Notes: a model not told the origin generated them from the letters alone. DNA of 64,000 bases from Siminovitchia terrae (GCF_003605405.2 NZ_QYTW02000021.1:1-64000); one strand, 5' to 3'; counted from the first letter of the stretch, positions 1 through 10,009 are shown. Made by a program: numbers and translations.

Positions 1-512
1 AAAAAATTCCCTTCCTCAGGCATTCGCACAATAGCATGCCGCTTTCGCACGATTCGCCCAGATTTCGCACAATAAGTGGTTCATAGCAAAAAACATGAAC
101 CAGAGGTTAAAATAATAACTAGTTCGAAGTAAAAAAACATGATCCAGAAGATAAAAGATGAAGAAATTCTCTTTTTCAGCCATTCGCACAATAACATGCC
201 GTTTTCGCACGATAATGTCTAATTTCGCACGATAAAATGAAAAATCGCACGATAAACTCGATTTTCGCACGATTCGCCAGGATTTCGCACAATAACCGGT
301 TCATAGCGAAAAACATGACCCAGAAGCTAAAGCAATAACCGATTCGAAGTAAAAAACATGTTCCAGAAGGTAAAAGATGAAAAAATTCTCTTCCTCAGGC
401 ATTCGCACAATAACATGCCGTTTTCGCACGATAATGTCTAATTTCGCACGATAAAATGAAAAATCGCACGATAAACTCGATTTTCGCACGATTCGCTAGG
501 AATTCGCACAAT
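1..512. repeat. Nested tandem repeat: 20-bp units inside a ~219-bp unit
   Basis: The core TTCGCAC(A/G)ATAA recurs about every 20 bp in three clusters: 23, 44, 64; then 183, 204, 224, 244, 264, 284; then 402, 423, 443, 463, 483, 503. The units at 244 and 463 read ATCGCAC. Clusters are separated by a ~103-bp conserved spacer beginning GTTCATAGC at 79 and 299, giving a higher-order period of about 219 bp. The first cluster lacks three 20-bp units (60 bp) relative to the others. The left window edge may cut a longer array. A weaker derivative of the spacer continues to about 610. Reading frames across it have no ribosome binding site and simply repeat, so I treat it as non-coding. Confidence 0.9.
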
Positions 513-778
513 AAGAGCGAAAAACTTGGGCCAGAGGCTAAAATAATAACTGGTTCGAAGCAAAAAAACTGGATCAGAGCTAGTTCGCAGTCAAAGACAG
601 GGCTCACAGGTAAAATAAATTATGTAATTTCCTCCAAAATCCAAAGTTTGTCTCCTCGGGATGTTGAATGCTTAGCGCCTTCCTTTTGCTTTTGGGATCG
701 TTGAACAGACTTAACAACTTGCTGTATTTCCCACTGCAATCATACATCATCTACAAAACTATCCTTTAAAAATAAAGC

Positions 779-937
779 CTTTAACTTCATTCAGAAGAAG
801 TCTCCCACATCTGTAAGTGGAGAAATGAATGCATATTGGTATTCCATTCAGTGGGGGTTCAAACCCCGGCTGAATAAAGTTAAAGCCTCCGGCGTATGCC
901 ACAGATTTTATCGAGCGGAGCGCGATAAAATCTGGGC
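779..937 (+). repeat. Structured hairpin element, possibly an IS200/IS605-type end remnant
   Basis: A 16-nt arm at 779-794 pairs with 870-885 (one mismatch) and encloses two smaller hairpins, 801-822 and GGGG/CCCC at 852-866. A second stem follows: a perfect 12-bp pairing of 902-913 with 923-934, extended by GCC at 898-900 and GGC at 935-937. Such compact multi-hairpin blocks just before a TTGAT or TTCAAC sequence (TTGAT at 942; TTGATTTCAAC at 957) resemble the right ends and guide-RNA scaffolds of IS200/IS605 elements. No tnpA or tnpB is visible, so this would be a solo or decayed end. The structure is seen directly; the family assignment is inference from memory. Confidence 0.45.
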
Positions 938-956
938 AAAATTGATATCATAAAGA

Positions 957-985
957 TTGATTTCAACTAAATACTTTCCTAGAAT
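957..985 (+). promoter_or_regulatory. Probable sigma-A promoter of the glutathione peroxidase gene
   Basis: TTGATT at 957-962 and TAGAAT at 980-985 are separated by 17 bp, 30 bp upstream of the start codon. The -35 box sits 20 bp beyond the hairpin element, so the element abuts the promoter. Confidence 0.55.
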
Positions 986-1015
986 TAAATGAACTACGCC
1001 TAGGAGGAAAAGGGT

Positions 1016-1489
1016 ATGACGATATTTGACATTACTGTTCAAAGTACAGATAGTAAAGAAATTTCCTTAAGTGAATTTCAAGGGAAAGTGTTGCTTATTG
1101 TCAATACAGCTAGCAAATGCGGGTTTACTCCTCAACTTAAAGAGTTGCAGCAGCTTTATGATACATACAAAGATCAAGGTTTCATCGTTCTTGGTTTTCC
1201 GAGCGATCAATTTATGAAACAGGAATTTGATGATATTCAACAGACGTTGGATTTTTGCCAAAAGGATTATGGTGTGAGTTTCCCGATCTTTGCCAAAGTC
1301 CAAGTAAAAGGTGAGGGGGCTCATCCGTTATTCAGGTTTCTGGCCGATTCGAAGGAGGGTTTTGTGACAAAGGACATCAAGTGGAATTTTACAAAATTTT
1401 TGATCGATCGACAAGGCCGCGTTGTAAAGAGGTATGCGCCGCAGACAAGGCCTTTGAAAATTAAACAAGTCCTTGAGGATCTATTATAG
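1016..1489 (+). CDS. bsaA: Glutathione peroxidase family thiol peroxidase
   Basis: This 157-residue protein belongs to the glutathione peroxidase (thioredoxin-fold) family, which reduces hydroperoxides in the cytosol; bacterial Cys-type members usually use thioredoxin rather than glutathione. The peroxidatic cysteine is C35 in NTASKCGFT, where animal enzymes have selenocysteine. Q65, W123 and N124 complete the catalytic tetrad, and C81 in DFCQKDYG is the likely resolving cysteine. The common GFPCNQF motif here reads GFPSDQF, so the non-catalytic Cys is Ser63. The ATG is preceded by TAGGAGG. It is a single-gene unit upstream of ctsR; in B. subtilis the homologue bsaA lies elsewhere. Function is secure at family level; in vivo reductant and substrate are not known from sequence. 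Confidence 0.88.
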   Translation: MTIFDITVQSTDSKEISLSEFQGKVLLIVNTASKCGFTPQLKELQQLYDTYKDQGFIVLGFPSDQFMKQEFDDIQQTLDFCQKDYGVSFPIFAKVQVKGEGAHPLFRFLADSKEGFVTKDIKWNFTKFLIDRQGRVVKRYAPQTRPLKIKQVLEDLL

Positions 1490-1601
1490 AAAGGCAATTC
1501 CCAAAGTGTTGAGATCAATCCACATCCAAGTCTTTTGTCCTAATTTGCTTTTGGAAGTGTTGACTCCATGAAAAGATGGGTAAGATAAAATAACGTATTG
1601 A

Positions 1602-1631
1602 TTGTCAATGGGGCCGTATATTTTGTATAAT
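1602..1631 (+). promoter_or_regulatory. Sigma-A promoter of the ctsR operon
   Basis: TTGTCA (1602-1607) and TATAAT (1626-1631) with an 18-bp spacer. The predicted transcription start falls inside the adjacent CtsR box, as expected for a repressed heat-shock promoter. Confidence 0.7.
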
Positions 1632-1634
1632 ATA

Positions 1635-1651
1635 AGTCAAATATAGTCAAA
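1635..1651 (+). promoter_or_regulatory. CtsR operator (heptad direct repeat)
   Basis: AGTCAAA-TAT-AGTCAAA matches the CtsR consensus RGTCAAA-NAN-RGTCAAA exactly. A partial third heptad (GTCAA) follows immediately. The position just downstream of the -10 box implies autorepression of ctsR-mcsA-mcsB-clpC. Confidence 0.93.
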
Positions 1652-1678
1652 GTCAAGCAAGGTAAGGAGGTGCTTGAT

Positions 1679-2140
1679 GTGCGAAATATATCCGATATTA
1701 TTGAAAATTATTTAAAGCAAGTTTTGGAACTAAGTGAAAGCGAAATCGTAGAAATAAAAAGAAGTGAAGTGGCAGATAAATTTCAATGCGTCCCATCCCA
1801 AATAAACTATGTCATTAACACCCGATTCACTATGGAAAGGGGATACATGGTAGAAAGCAAGCGAGGCGGGGGAGGCTATATTCGCATTTCAAAGGTTAGG
1901 CTGCATACTCAGGCTCATTTGCTTGATCAATTGAAGGTTTTAATTGGTCAAAAGATATCACAAAATAGAGCAGAGGATGTTGTCGTGAGGTTGTTGGAAG
2001 AAGGTATCATATCAGAACGTGAGGCGAAGATTATTTTAAATATGATTGACCGTTCTGTGTTGTATATAGATCTACCAGAAAGAGATGAATTAAGAGCCAG
2101 GATGCTGATGGCCATACTACGGACAATAAAATATGACTAG
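1679..2140 (+). CDS. ctsR: CtsR, class III heat-shock repressor
   Basis: CtsR is the dimeric winged-helix repressor of clpP, clpE and the clpC operon in Gram-positive bacteria; it is inactivated by heat. The protein (153 aa) carries the family's DNA-binding segment VPSQINYVINTRFT and the conserved tetraglycine wing in ESKRGGGGYIRI, whose glycines act as the thermosensor. The C-terminal SVLYIDLPERDELRARM segment is the region linked to McsB/ClpC control. I place the start at GTG 1679: AAGGAGG (1664-1670) is 8 bp upstream, while an in-frame GTG at 1670 overlaps that site. It is the first gene of the operon with mcsA, mcsB and clpC and lies directly behind a perfect CtsR box. Confidence 0.97.
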   Translation: MRNISDIIENYLKQVLELSESEIVEIKRSEVADKFQCVPSQINYVINTRFTMERGYMVESKRGGGGYIRISKVRLHTQAHLLDQLKVLIGQKISQNRAEDVVVRLLEEGIISEREAKIILNMIDRSVLYIDLPERDELRARMLMAILRTIKYD

Positions 2141-2160
2141 GAAAAAGGAGGAGGGCTTTG

Positions 2161-2703
2161 ATGATTTGTCAAGAATGTAAAGAAAGGCCGGCCTCTCTGC
2201 ATTTTACAAAAGTAGTGAATGGGGAGAAAACGGTTGTCCAACTATGTGAGCGATGCGCGCAGGAAAAGGGTGAAATGTTTCTGTTGGAAGGAGATTCGGG
2301 CTTTCCAATCAATGCCTTGCTTGCTGGGCTATTGAATCCATCCTTTCATAGTACTGCTTCTCACTCTGCGCTTGGAAGCCAGATTATCCAGTGTAATGTT
2401 TGCGGTATGACCTATCAGCAATTCGCGGATATTGGCCGTTTTGGTTGTGCCAACTGTTACAGTGCTTTTAGGGAACAGTTGATACCCATATTAAAAAGGT
2501 TGCATAGCGGAAACATAACTCATGGTGGAAAGGTTCCAACGAGGATTGGCGGATCCTTGCACTTGAAAAAGAAGATTAAGGAAAATAAAAACGAGCTTGC
2601 TGTTTTGATTGAACAAGAAGAATTTGAAAAAGCCGCAGAGATACGCGACCAAATCCGCTCCCTTGAAAAAAAATTAGCTGAAGGGGAGGAGAAAACGGAA
2701 TGA
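2161..2703 (+). CDS. mcsA: McsA, zinc-binding activator of McsB
   Basis: McsA activates the protein-arginine kinase McsB and helps regulate CtsR and metal stress. The 180-aa protein has two N-terminal CxxC pairs (C3/C6 and C29/C32), a second pair of CxxC motifs in the middle (CNVCG and CANCY), and a C-terminal UVR-type coiled segment ([14 protein letters not shown]) resembling the ClpC middle domain. ATG 2161 is chosen because AAGGAGG at 2145-2151 is 9 bp upstream and family members start MICQEC; a TTG one codon earlier is less likely. Its stop overlaps the mcsB start (ATGA at 2700), indicating translational coupling. Confidence 0.96.
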   Translation: MICQECKERPASLHFTKVVNGEKTVVQLCERCAQEKGEMFLLEGDSGFPINALLAGLLNPSFHSTASHSALGSQIIQCNVCGMTYQQFADIGRFGCANCYSAFREQLIPILKRLHSGNITHGGKVPTRIGGSLHLKKKIKENKNELAVLIEQEEFEKAAEIRDQIRSLEKKLAEGEEKTE

Positions 2704-3782
2704 GTCTCGAAAAGTTTCTTAATCAGGCTGTCAGTTCCTGGATGAGCTCAGAAGGCCCCGATTCTGATATTATTCTCAGCTCCCGGATAAGATACGCTAG
2801 GAATTTACGTAATTATATGTTTCCTACTTTGTTTACTAATGATGAAGCAAGGGAAATAATTAGCAAAACGAGAAGTATTTTTGAACAAAAAGCTAACAAC
2901 GACTTTGGTAAACTAGAATTCTTGGAAATTGATGATTTGAAAGGTCTGGAAAAAAGGGTGCTGGTGGAAAAGCATTTGATCAGCCCACGCTTGGCTGAAC
3001 ATGCAACACATGGGGCTGTTTTGCTCTCAGAGCAGGAAGATATCAGCATCATGATCAATGAAGAGGATCATATCAGGATTCAATGTTTGTTCCCAGGCCT
3101 TCAAATAAGCGAAGCGCTGGAACGGGCAAATGTTATTGATAATACCCTAGAGGAAAGGATCGATTATGCATTCGATGAGAAGTTGGGATATTTAACAAGC
3201 TGTCCAACCAATGTCGGTACTGGGCTTCGGGCATCTGTTATGGTCCACTTACCTGCCCTTATTTTGACCCATCAAATGAACCGAATTATTCCAGCAATTA
3301 ACCAACTGGGACTTGTGGTACGTGGCATTTACGGGGAAGGCAGCGAAGCTTTGGGAAATATTTTTCAAATATCCAACCAAATTACGCTAGGGAAGTCTGA
3401 AGAAGACATCATTGGTGATTTGATTAGCGTTGTCCAGCAAATAGTTGCGCAGGAAAGAGCAGCAAGAGAAGCGCTGGTAAAAACATCAAGCATTCAATTA
3501 GAAAATAAAGTTTTCCGTTCCTACGGAATTTTAGCGAATAGCAGGATTATTGAAACAAAAGAAGCTTCTGAATGTTTATCTGATGTCAGATTGGGCATAG
3601 ATACAGGATATATTACTCATCTTTCCAGAAATATTTTAAATGAATTGATGATCTTGACTCAACCGGGGTTTTTACAACAATATGCAGGAGGGCCGCTTCG
3701 TCCTGTGGAACGAGATATCAAAAGGGCGGCATTGATACGGGAAAGATTGAAACTAGAAGAGAGTCGGACAGGAGGAGATTAG
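2700..3782 (+). CDS. mcsB: McsB, protein-arginine kinase
   Basis: McsB phosphorylates arginines on CtsR and on damaged proteins, marking them for ClpC-ClpP degradation. The 360-aa sequence shows phosphagen-kinase features: the nucleotide-binding [10 protein letters not shown] near residue 30, the NEEDHIRI segment, and the catalytic-loop [14 protein letters not shown] with its reactive cysteine. It lacks the N-terminal creatine-kinase helical domain, as McsB does. The C-terminal arginine-rich stretch [10 protein letters not shown] lies in the region used for phosphoarginine sensing in the family. The gene overlaps mcsA by 4 bp and is separated from clpC by one base. Confidence 0.97.
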   Translation: MSLEKFLNQAVSSWMSSEGPDSDIILSSRIRYARNLRNYMFPTLFTNDEAREIISKTRSIFEQKANNDFGKLEFLEIDDLKGLEKRVLVEKHLISPRLAEHATHGAVLLSEQEDISIMINEEDHIRIQCLFPGLQISEALERANVIDNTLEERIDYAFDEKLGYLTSCPTNVGTGLRASVMVHLPALILTHQMNRIIPAINQLGLVVRGIYGEGSEALGNIFQISNQITLGKSEEDIIGDLISVVQQIVAQERAAREALVKTSSIQLENKVFRSYGILANSRIIETKEASECLSDVRLGIDTGYITHLSRNILNELMILTQPGFLQQYAGGPLRPVERDIKRAALIRERLKLEESRTGGD

Positions 3783-3783
3783 T

Positions 3784-6222
3784 ATGATGTTTGGTCGTTT
3801 TACAGAGAGAGCTCAAAAAGTATTAGCCCTTTCACAGGAAGAAGCAGTTCGCCTTGGACACGGAAATATCGGAACTGAGCATATTTTACTGGGATTGGTC
3901 AGAGAGGGAGAAGGGATAGCGGCTAAAGCGTTATACGGACTCGGTCTGGGTTCGGAGAAGATCCAAAAAGAGGTAGAGAACTTGATTGGCCGCGGAAAAG
4001 ACACATCCCAAACCATTCATTATACGCCGCGTGCGAAAAAAGTGATTGAATTGTCAATGGATGAAGCAAGAAAGCTCGGCCATTCATACGTTGGCACTGA
4101 ACATATACTGCTTGGGCTCATTCGTGAAGGGGAAGGGGTTGCGGCAAGAGTATTAAATAATCTCGGTGTGAGCCTGAACAAAGCTCGCCAGCAGGTGCTG
4201 CAACTGTTGGGCAGCAATGAAGCAAGCAGCCACGGCGGAACTTCCGCAAGTGCCAATACTCCTACACTTGACAGCCTGGCAAGAGATTTAACAGCGATAG
4301 CGAGAGAAGGAACCCTAGATCCTGTTATCGGTCGTAATAAAGAGATCCAAAGGGTTATTGAAGTATTGAGCAGGCGCACCAAGAATAATCCGGTCCTCAT
4401 TGGTGAACCCGGAGTTGGTAAAACTGCGATTGCAGAAGGTCTTGCACAGCAAATTATCAATAACGAAGTGCCTGAAACCCTCCGTGACAAGCGGGTGATG
4501 ACACTTGATATGGGGACTGTCGTGGCAGGTACCAAATATCGTGGTGAGTTCGAAGACCGTTTGAAAAAGGTCATGGATGAAATCAGGCAGGCAGGTAATA
4601 TTATTCTATTTATCGATGAACTTCATACATTGATCGGCGCAGGGGGAGCAGAAGGAGCTATTGATGCATCAAATATTTTAAAGCCGTCGCTTGCTCGTGG
4701 AGAACTACAATGTATCGGTGCTACAACTCTGGATGAATACCGTAAGTACATCGAAAAGGACGCTGCTCTAGAGCGGAGATTCCAACCCATACAAGTAGAT
4801 GAACCGACAGTTGAAGAATCCATCCAAATATTGGAGGGGCTCCGTGATCGCTATGAAGCTCACCACAGGGTATCGATTACAAATGACGCAATTGAAGCAG
4901 CAGTAAAATTGGCAGACCGTTTTATTTCAGACCGTTTCCTTCCCGATAAGGCGATTGACCTAATTGATGAAGCAGGTTCCAAAGTTCGGCTTCGATCCTA
5001 TACAACACCGCCAAATTTAAAAGAATTGGAAGTGAAGCTTGAATCCATCCGCAAAGAGAAAGATGCAGCCGTTCAAAGCCAGGAATTTGAAAAAGCTGCT
5101 TCTTTAAGGGATTCAGAGCAAAAGCTCCGCGAGGAGCTGGAAGAAACGAAGAAGACATGGAAAGAAAAACAGGGCCAGGAAAATACAGAAGTGACGGTCG
5201 AAGATATTGCACAAGTCGTATCAAGCTGGACTGGTGTTCCTGTATCCAAGCTTGCCTCAACGGAAACAGAAAGATTGTTAAAACTCGAAGAGATCCTGCA
5301 TTCACGGGTTATCGGACAGGAAGAAGCAGTTAAATCTGTTGCAAAAGCGGTACGAAGAGCAAGGGCAGGGCTTAAAGATCCGAAGCGTCCGATCGGTTCC
5401 TTCATCTTCCTTGGGCCGACTGGTGTAGGTAAGACAGAGCTGGCAAGGGCGCTTGCAGAATCCATGTTCGGAGATGAGGATGCCATTATCCGCCTTGATA
5501 TGTCCGAGTATATGGAAAAACATTCAACGTCTCGTCTTGTTGGATCGCCTCCTGGATATGTTGGGTTTGAAGAAGGCGGCCAGTTAACTGAAAAGGTACG
5601 TCGTAAACCATATTCTGTCATCTTGCTGGATGAAATTGAAAAGGCCCACCCTGATGTATTTAACATTTTACTTCAGGTATTAGAGGACGGACGCTTGACT
5701 GATTCGAAGGGAAGAACCGTCGACTTCCGAAACACTGTTCTCATTTTGACATCGAACGTTGGAGCACAGGCATTACAGCGCAATAAATATGTCGGCTTTG
5801 CCATTCAGGATGGAGAGCAGGATTATAAAGACATGAAAGGCCAGGTCATGGAAGAACTGAAAAAGGCATTCCGTCCCGAGTTTTTGAACAGGGTCGATGA
5901 AATCATTGTCTTCCATGCTCTGGAGAAACCGCACTTGAAGGAAATTGCTACGTTGATGGCCAATCAATTGATTTCCCGCTTGAAGGAGCAGGATATGGAG
6001 CTTGAGTTGACCGATGCAGCAAAAGATAAAATCACAGAAGAAGGATTCGATCCTGAATACGGAGCTCGTCCGCTCAGAAGGGCCATTCAAAAGTTTGTAG
6101 AGGACCGACTCTCAGAGGAACTGCTGAAAGGAACGATTAAGATGGGGCAAAAAGTCGTTGTTGACGTAGAGGACGGAGAATTCAAAGTAAGAGCAGCAAG
6201 AGAAGGGTCTGCTATTTCCTAA
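3784..6222 (+). CDS. clpC: ClpC, AAA+ unfoldase of ClpCP protease
   Basis: ClpC is the HSP100 ATPase that unfolds phosphoarginine-tagged and adaptor-delivered proteins and feeds them to ClpP. The 812 residues contain the duplicated N-domain (about 1-145), first AAA+ module with Walker A GEPGVGKT and Walker [14 protein letters not shown], a middle domain with a UVR-like coiled coil ([18 protein letters not shown]), and a second AAA+ module with GPTGVGKT. The start [11 protein letters not shown] is family-typical; an ATG one codon later is possible. It is the last gene of the CtsR-controlled operon and is followed by a hairpin. Confidence 0.98.
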   Translation: MMFGRFTERAQKVLALSQEEAVRLGHGNIGTEHILLGLVREGEGIAAKALYGLGLGSEKIQKEVENLIGRGKDTSQTIHYTPRAKKVIELSMDEARKLGHSYVGTEHILLGLIREGEGVAARVLNNLGVSLNKARQQVLQLLGSNEASSHGGTSASANTPTLDSLARDLTAIAREGTLDPVIGRNKEIQRVIEVLSRRTKNNPVLIGEPGVGKTAIAEGLAQQIINNEVPETLRDKRVMTLDMGTVVAGTKYRGEFEDRLKKVMDEIRQAGNIILFIDELHTLIGAGGAEGAIDASNILKPSLARGELQCIGATTLDEYRKYIEKDAALERRFQPIQVDEPTVEESIQILEGLRDRYEAHHRVSITNDAIEAAVKLADRFISDRFLPDKAIDLIDEAGSKVRLRSYTTPPNLKELEVKLESIRKEKDAAVQSQEFEKAASLRDSEQKLREELEETKKTWKEKQGQENTEVTVEDIAQVVSSWTGVPVSKLASTETERLLKLEEILHSRVIGQEEAVKSVAKAVRRARAGLKDPKRPIGSFIFLGPTGVGKTELARALAESMFGDEDAIIRLDMSEYMEKHSTSRLVGSPPGYVGFEEGGQLTEKVRRKPYSVILLDEIEKAHPDVFNILLQVLEDGRLTDSKGRTVDFRNTVLILTSNVGAQALQRNKYVGFAIQDGEQDYKDMKGQVMEELKKAFRPEFLNRVDEIIVFHALEKPHLKEIATLMANQLISRLKEQDMELELTDAAKDKITEEGFDPEYGARPLRRAIQKFVEDRLSEELLKGTIKMGQKVVVDVEDGEFKVRAAREGSAIS

Positions 6223-6229
6223 TATCTTA

Positions 6230-6268
6230 GGGGTACATGGAGAACGGAGCCGTGTACCCCATCTTTGT
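6230..6268 (+). terminator. Probable terminator after clpC
   Basis: GGGGTACA at 6230-6237 pairs perfectly with TGTACCCC at 6253-6260, followed by a T-rich ATCTTTGTTT. The tail is imperfect, so termination may be partial. Confidence 0.55.
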
Positions 6269-6611
6269 TTGTCAGCTCTGACGGACAGAAGAATAGGGCA
6301 TCTTAATATGAGTTTGACGATAAACAGGAAATGCCAATGTCCCTGAGCAACGGACAGGGGTAGCTGAGCATTAATTGTTGGCAGAAGCTCAAGCTTTCCA
6401 GAATGTGCGTTTTGAGACTGTCGGTGTCCGAACTCTTAAGATCACAAGCCTAAAAGAAAGTGCGTCAAAGCCCGTTCAAAAGGAAGCATCAAAGCAAGCT
6501 GAAAGCCTTCCCTCAGGTCTTTACGCTTTTGTTGTTGAATCATGCTGATTTGACATCTACCTGACACACAGGTCCTTTATAGTTAACAGATGAGAAGGGG
6601 GAAGAGAGTAA
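6269..6611. other. Gene-free spacer between clpC and radA
   Basis: No gene, known leader or clear promoter is recognised. An open frame from TTG 6379 to about 6549 has no ribosome binding site and no recognisable product. A TTGACA at 6550-6555 lacks a -10 box at proper spacing. B. subtilis has radA close behind clpC, so this spacer is long for the locus. Confidence 0.5.
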
Positions 6612-7982
6612 TTGGCGAAGAAAAAGACAAAATTCATGTGTCAAAGCTGTGGATATGAATCCCCTAAATGGATGGGACGTTGTCCTGGCTGTGGAGAATG
6701 GAATCAAATGGTTGAAGAGGTGGAAATCACCGGAAAGGGTAGAAAAGGATCTCTAAGCCCATCTGATGAAGCGGGAGCTAAAGCGGCGCCGATTACCACC
6801 ATTCAAACTGAAAATGAACCGAGGGTAGAGACAAAGCTAAAAGAGTTCAACCGTGTGCTGGGTGGTGGAGTTGTCTCCGGTTCTCTCGTGTTAATCGGCG
6901 GGGATCCGGGAATCGGGAAATCAACTCTGCTCCTGCAGGTATCCTCCCAACTGGCAGATACGGATAAAAAAGTGCTCTATATTTCCGGCGAGGAATCTGT
7001 CAAACAGACAAAATTAAGAGCGGACAGGCTTCATGTTTCTTCCCCCAGCCTTTATATCTATGCAGAAACGAATCTCGAATTTATTCACCAGACAATCTCA
7101 GATTTATCCCCGGATTTTGTAGTAGTCGATTCGATTCAAACCGTCTATCATCCTGAGGTCACTTCTGCACCAGGAAGTGTTTCTCAAGTTCGTGAATGTA
7201 CCGCTGAGCTAATGAAAATTGCGAAGACGAAAGGAATCGCCATTTTCATAGTAGGGCACGTAACAAAAGAAGGAGCCATTGCCGGACCAAGGCTTTTGGA
7301 GCACATGGTGGATACTGTTCTGTATTTTGAAGGGGAAAGGCATCATACATATCGCATCCTTAGGGCGGTAAAAAACCGTTTCGGCTCAACAAATGAAATC
7401 GGCATTTTTGAAATGAAAGAGTTTGGCTTGGATGAAGTAGAAAATCCTTCAGAGATTTTTCTAGAAGAGAGGTCAAAGGGGACGTCAGGCTCAACGGTTG
7501 TTGCATCAATGGAAGGGACAAGGCCGGTGCTTGTGGAAATACAGGCGCTGATTGCGCCGACAAGCTATGGAAATCCACGCCGGATGGCCACCGGTATTGA
7601 TCATAACCGAGTCTCCTTGTTGATGGCAGTATTGGAAAAACGGGTGGGGTTACTATTGCAGAACCAGGATGCCTATTTAAAAGTGGCTGGTGGAGTAAAG
7701 CTAGACGAGCCGGCGATCGATTTGGCTATAGCTGTGAGCATTGCATCAAGCTTCCGAGACCAGCCGACAAGACAAGCAGACTGCATCATCGGAGAAGTGG
7801 GATTGACCGGGGAAGTGCGGCGTGTCTCTAGGATTGAACAGAGAGTGCAAGAAGCTGCCAAATTGGGTTTTACCCGAGTCTTGGTTCCCGATAAAAATAT
7901 TGGCGGTTGGAAAGTGCCCGAAGGAATTGAACTGATTGGTGTAGCAACAGTCGAAGAAGCGCTGCGACAAGCTTTTAATTGA
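6612..7982 (+). CDS. radA: RadA/Sms, DNA repair ATPase-helicase
   Basis: RadA is a RecA-like, DnaB-like ring helicase that processes recombination intermediates and promotes branch migration. The 456-aa protein has the N-terminal C4 zinc finger ([18 protein letters not shown]), Walker [11 protein letters not shown], the diagnostic KNRFGS motif ([14 protein letters not shown]) and a C-terminal Lon-protease-like domain (about 300-456). It starts with TTG 6612 behind GAAGGGGG; family members begin MAK-x-K-x-K-F-x-CQSCG, which fits. In B. subtilis disA follows radA directly; here a 202-bp gene-free gap leads to yacL. Confidence 0.97.
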   Translation: MAKKKTKFMCQSCGYESPKWMGRCPGCGEWNQMVEEVEITGKGRKGSLSPSDEAGAKAAPITTIQTENEPRVETKLKEFNRVLGGGVVSGSLVLIGGDPGIGKSTLLLQVSSQLADTDKKVLYISGEESVKQTKLRADRLHVSSPSLYIYAETNLEFIHQTISDLSPDFVVVDSIQTVYHPEVTSAPGSVSQVRECTAELMKIAKTKGIAIFIVGHVTKEGAIAGPRLLEHMVDTVLYFEGERHHTYRILRAVKNRFGSTNEIGIFEMKEFGLDEVENPSEIFLEERSKGTSGSTVVASMEGTRPVLVEIQALIAPTSYGNPRRMATGIDHNRVSLLMAVLEKRVGLLLQNQDAYLKVAGGVKLDEPAIDLAIAVSIASSFRDQPTRQADCIIGEVGLTGEVRRVSRIEQRVQEAAKLGFTRVLVPDKNIGGWKVPEGIELIGVATVEEALRQAFN

Positions 7983-8184
7983 GCTATGTGAATCATAATT
8001 GTTACAGAAGTGAAATAGACTCACTAAAGTCATTTTGCTAAAGTAGTAGTAAGTGGGCAGAACACACTAGAGTTATATTAGTATAATATTTTTGTGGGAA
8101 ACAAGAATGATTCTATAATTAATTAGGGCCTTCATGTTTTTAAAATAGGTAAGTTGCTTATAATTAGGATAAGGAGGTGAGAGC

Positions 8185-9285
8185 ATGTTAAAACGAATAG
8201 TTCAGGCGTGTTTTTTGCTTATTGGAGGAACTCTTGGTGTTTTCTTCGTTCCTGAACTTTTAAAATTGGCTTCTCTAGATCAAATCGTTTTAATTAATAA
8301 TCCATTAGTAAATGCTCTTATAGGTGCTATCATACTTTATGTCATTACTTTTTGGGCGGTTGACCATGTTGTCCATTTTGTTAAATGGTTTGAAGATCGC
8401 ATTGTCAAAGCCCCTGTCTCAGATATTTTATTTGGAAGTCTGGGATTGATATTCGGACTGATTATCGCCTTCCTGGCAGGACTGGCCATTAACCAGACTG
8501 AATTACCTATCGTAAATGAAGTGGTTCCAATATTACTGACCCTGCTGATGGGGTATCTTGGTTTTCAAGTCGGTTTTAAAAAGAAAGAGGAGTTAACAAG
8601 TTTCTTCTCCTTCAATCGTGCAAATAAAAAGAAAGAGGATCCAGAAGAGGCCGCCAATCAATCCAAGTACTCTTCAAGAAGGTTGAAAATCCTCGATACA
8701 AGTGTCATCATTGATGGAAGAATTGCAGATATATGCCAGACAGGCTTTTTGGACGGTGTTCTTGTTATCCCCCATTTTGTGCTTGCAGAATTGCAGCATA
8801 TTGCGGATTCTTCGGACGCGTTGAAACGAAACCGTGGAAGGCGCGGACTTGATACATTGAACCGCATCCAGAAGGAAATCAACATCGAAGTGGAAATGTA
8901 CGAAGGAGATTTTGAAGACGTTCAGGAAGTAGACAGCAAGCTTGTCAAACTGGCCAAGTTAATGAACGGAACAGTTGTCACGAATGACTTCAACTTGAAT
9001 AAAGTGTGTGAAATCCAAGATGTTCCCGTATTGAATATCAATGATCTTGCAAACGCAGTAAAGCCGGTTGTATTGCCTGGGGAAGAGCTGAATGTCCAGG
9101 TCATTAAAGACGGTAAAGAATACAATCAAGGTGTTGCTTATCTTGACGATGGAACAATGATCGTTGTGGAAGAAGGAAGAGATTATATTGGCAAAAGAAT
9201 TGATGTCATTGTCACAAGTGTTTTACAGACATCTGCGGGTCGAATGATTTTTGCCAAGCCAAAATTATTGGAAAAAGCTTTATAG
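8185..9285 (+). CDS. yacL: YacL-type PIN/TRAM membrane protein
   Basis: This 366-residue protein has four predicted transmembrane segments (about residues 5-25, 35-58, 75-98 and 108-125), a cytoplasmic PIN-domain nuclease fold ([13 protein letters not shown] with catalytic Asp, then acidic residues in [16 protein letters not shown] and [11 protein letters not shown]) and a C-terminal TRAM domain (about 300-360) for RNA binding. The family is widespread in Firmicutes; its substrate is not established. The ATG lies behind AAGGAGGTGA. A TATAAT at 8082-8087 may be a -10 box but no convincing -35 is seen. Confidence 0.9.
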   Translation: MLKRIVQACFLLIGGTLGVFFVPELLKLASLDQIVLINNPLVNALIGAIILYVITFWAVDHVVHFVKWFEDRIVKAPVSDILFGSLGLIFGLIIAFLAGLAINQTELPIVNEVVPILLTLLMGYLGFQVGFKKKEELTSFFSFNRANKKKEDPEEAANQSKYSSRRLKILDTSVIIDGRIADICQTGFLDGVLVIPHFVLAELQHIADSSDALKRNRGRRGLDTLNRIQKEINIEVEMYEGDFEDVQEVDSKLVKLAKLMNGTVVTNDFNLNKVCEIQDVPVLNINDLANAVKPVVLPGEELNVQVIKDGKEYNQGVAYLDDGTMIVVEEGRDYIGKRIDVIVTSVLQTSAGRMIFAKPKLLEKAL

Positions 9286-9302
9286 GAACAGGAGAATTTT
9301 AG

Positions 9303-9992
9303 TTGGATTATCAGGTGATCATCCCCGCCGCGGGATCGGGAAAAAGAATGGGCGCAGGTCGAAATAAGCTATTCATTGAAGTTGCCAATCGGCCGGTCAT
9401 CCTCCATACACTGGATGTGTTTGCATATGACCCCCACTGTAAAAAAATAATCCTGGTTGTTCAGTCGGGCGATGAAAGTCACTTCAAAGACATTCTGACT
9501 GGGCATCCAGGACATGAAAAAATCGAATTTGTTTTTGGCGGTGATGAGCGCCAGCACAGCGTATTTAATGGATTGAAAGCTGCCAGTGAACAGATCATTC
9601 TCGTTCATGACGGCGCCCGCCCTTTCATCCGCCAGCATACGATCAGCCGGCTTGTTCAGTCGGCACATGACAATGGAGCTGCGATAGCAGCTGTCCCTGT
9701 AAAAGATACAATAAAAAGAGCAGATCAGAATCAAGTGGTTGAGACAGTCGATCGATCGGGCTTGTGGCAAATTCAAACTCCACAAGCTTTTCGTTTGCCA
9801 ATTTTAATGAGTGCACATAAGCAAGCCGAGGAACAAGGTTATTTAGGAACGGATGAAGCCTCTCTTGTTGAAAAAATCGGCCTGCCTGTCATGATTATAG
9901 AAAGTGACTACGATAATATTAAATTAACGACCCCCGAAGATTTGTATTTTGCCGAAGCTATTTTGGCAAAAAGAAAAATGGGGGATAAGTGA
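9303..9992 (+). CDS. ispD: IspD, MEP cytidylyltransferase
   Basis: IspD converts 2-C-methyl-D-erythritol 4-phosphate and CTP to CDP-ME, the third step of the MEP isoprenoid pathway. The 229-aa protein opens with the nucleotide-binding loop [10 protein letters not shown] and shows the family motifs VHDGARPF and VKDTIKRA, plus TDEASLVE near the C-terminus. Translation starts at TTG 9303 behind ACAGGAG. It is followed directly by ispF, as usual for MEP-pathway bacteria, and by no other pathway gene here. Confidence 0.96.
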   Translation: MDYQVIIPAAGSGKRMGAGRNKLFIEVANRPVILHTLDVFAYDPHCKKIILVVQSGDESHFKDILTGHPGHEKIEFVFGGDERQHSVFNGLKAASEQIILVHDGARPFIRQHTISRLVQSAHDNGAAIAAVPVKDTIKRADQNQVVETVDRSGLWQIQTPQAFRLPILMSAHKQAEEQGYLGTDEASLVEKIGLPVMIIESDYDNIKLTTPEDLYFAEAILAKRKMGDK

Positions 9993-10009
9993 GGGGGAAC
10001 AATAAATAT

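Noticed and set aside
16-489. Repeated minus-strand protein frames sharing the start MRKSSLSCDFSFYRA
   Set aside because: They are by-products of the 219-bp repeat (a multiple of three), begin at GTG codons without ribosome binding sites and match no family I know.
1-512. CRISPR array
   Set aside because: Units are ~20 bp including the conserved core, with no separate unique spacers of constant length and no cas genes.
845-890. tRNA-like T-arm (GGGGGTTCAAACCCC)
   Set aside because: The loop resembles a TPsiC arm, but there is no acceptor stem, anticodon arm or CCA-compatible end; it belongs to the hairpin element at 779-937.
5073-5666. Long minus-strand frame inside clpC
   Set aside because: A shadow of codon bias on the opposite strand of a well-conserved gene; the same applies to the other antisense frames in rpoB, rpoC, fusA and tuf.
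6379-6550. Small plus-strand frame in the clpC-radA gap
   Set aside because: TTG start immediately after a stop codon, no ribosome binding site, no recognisable domain.
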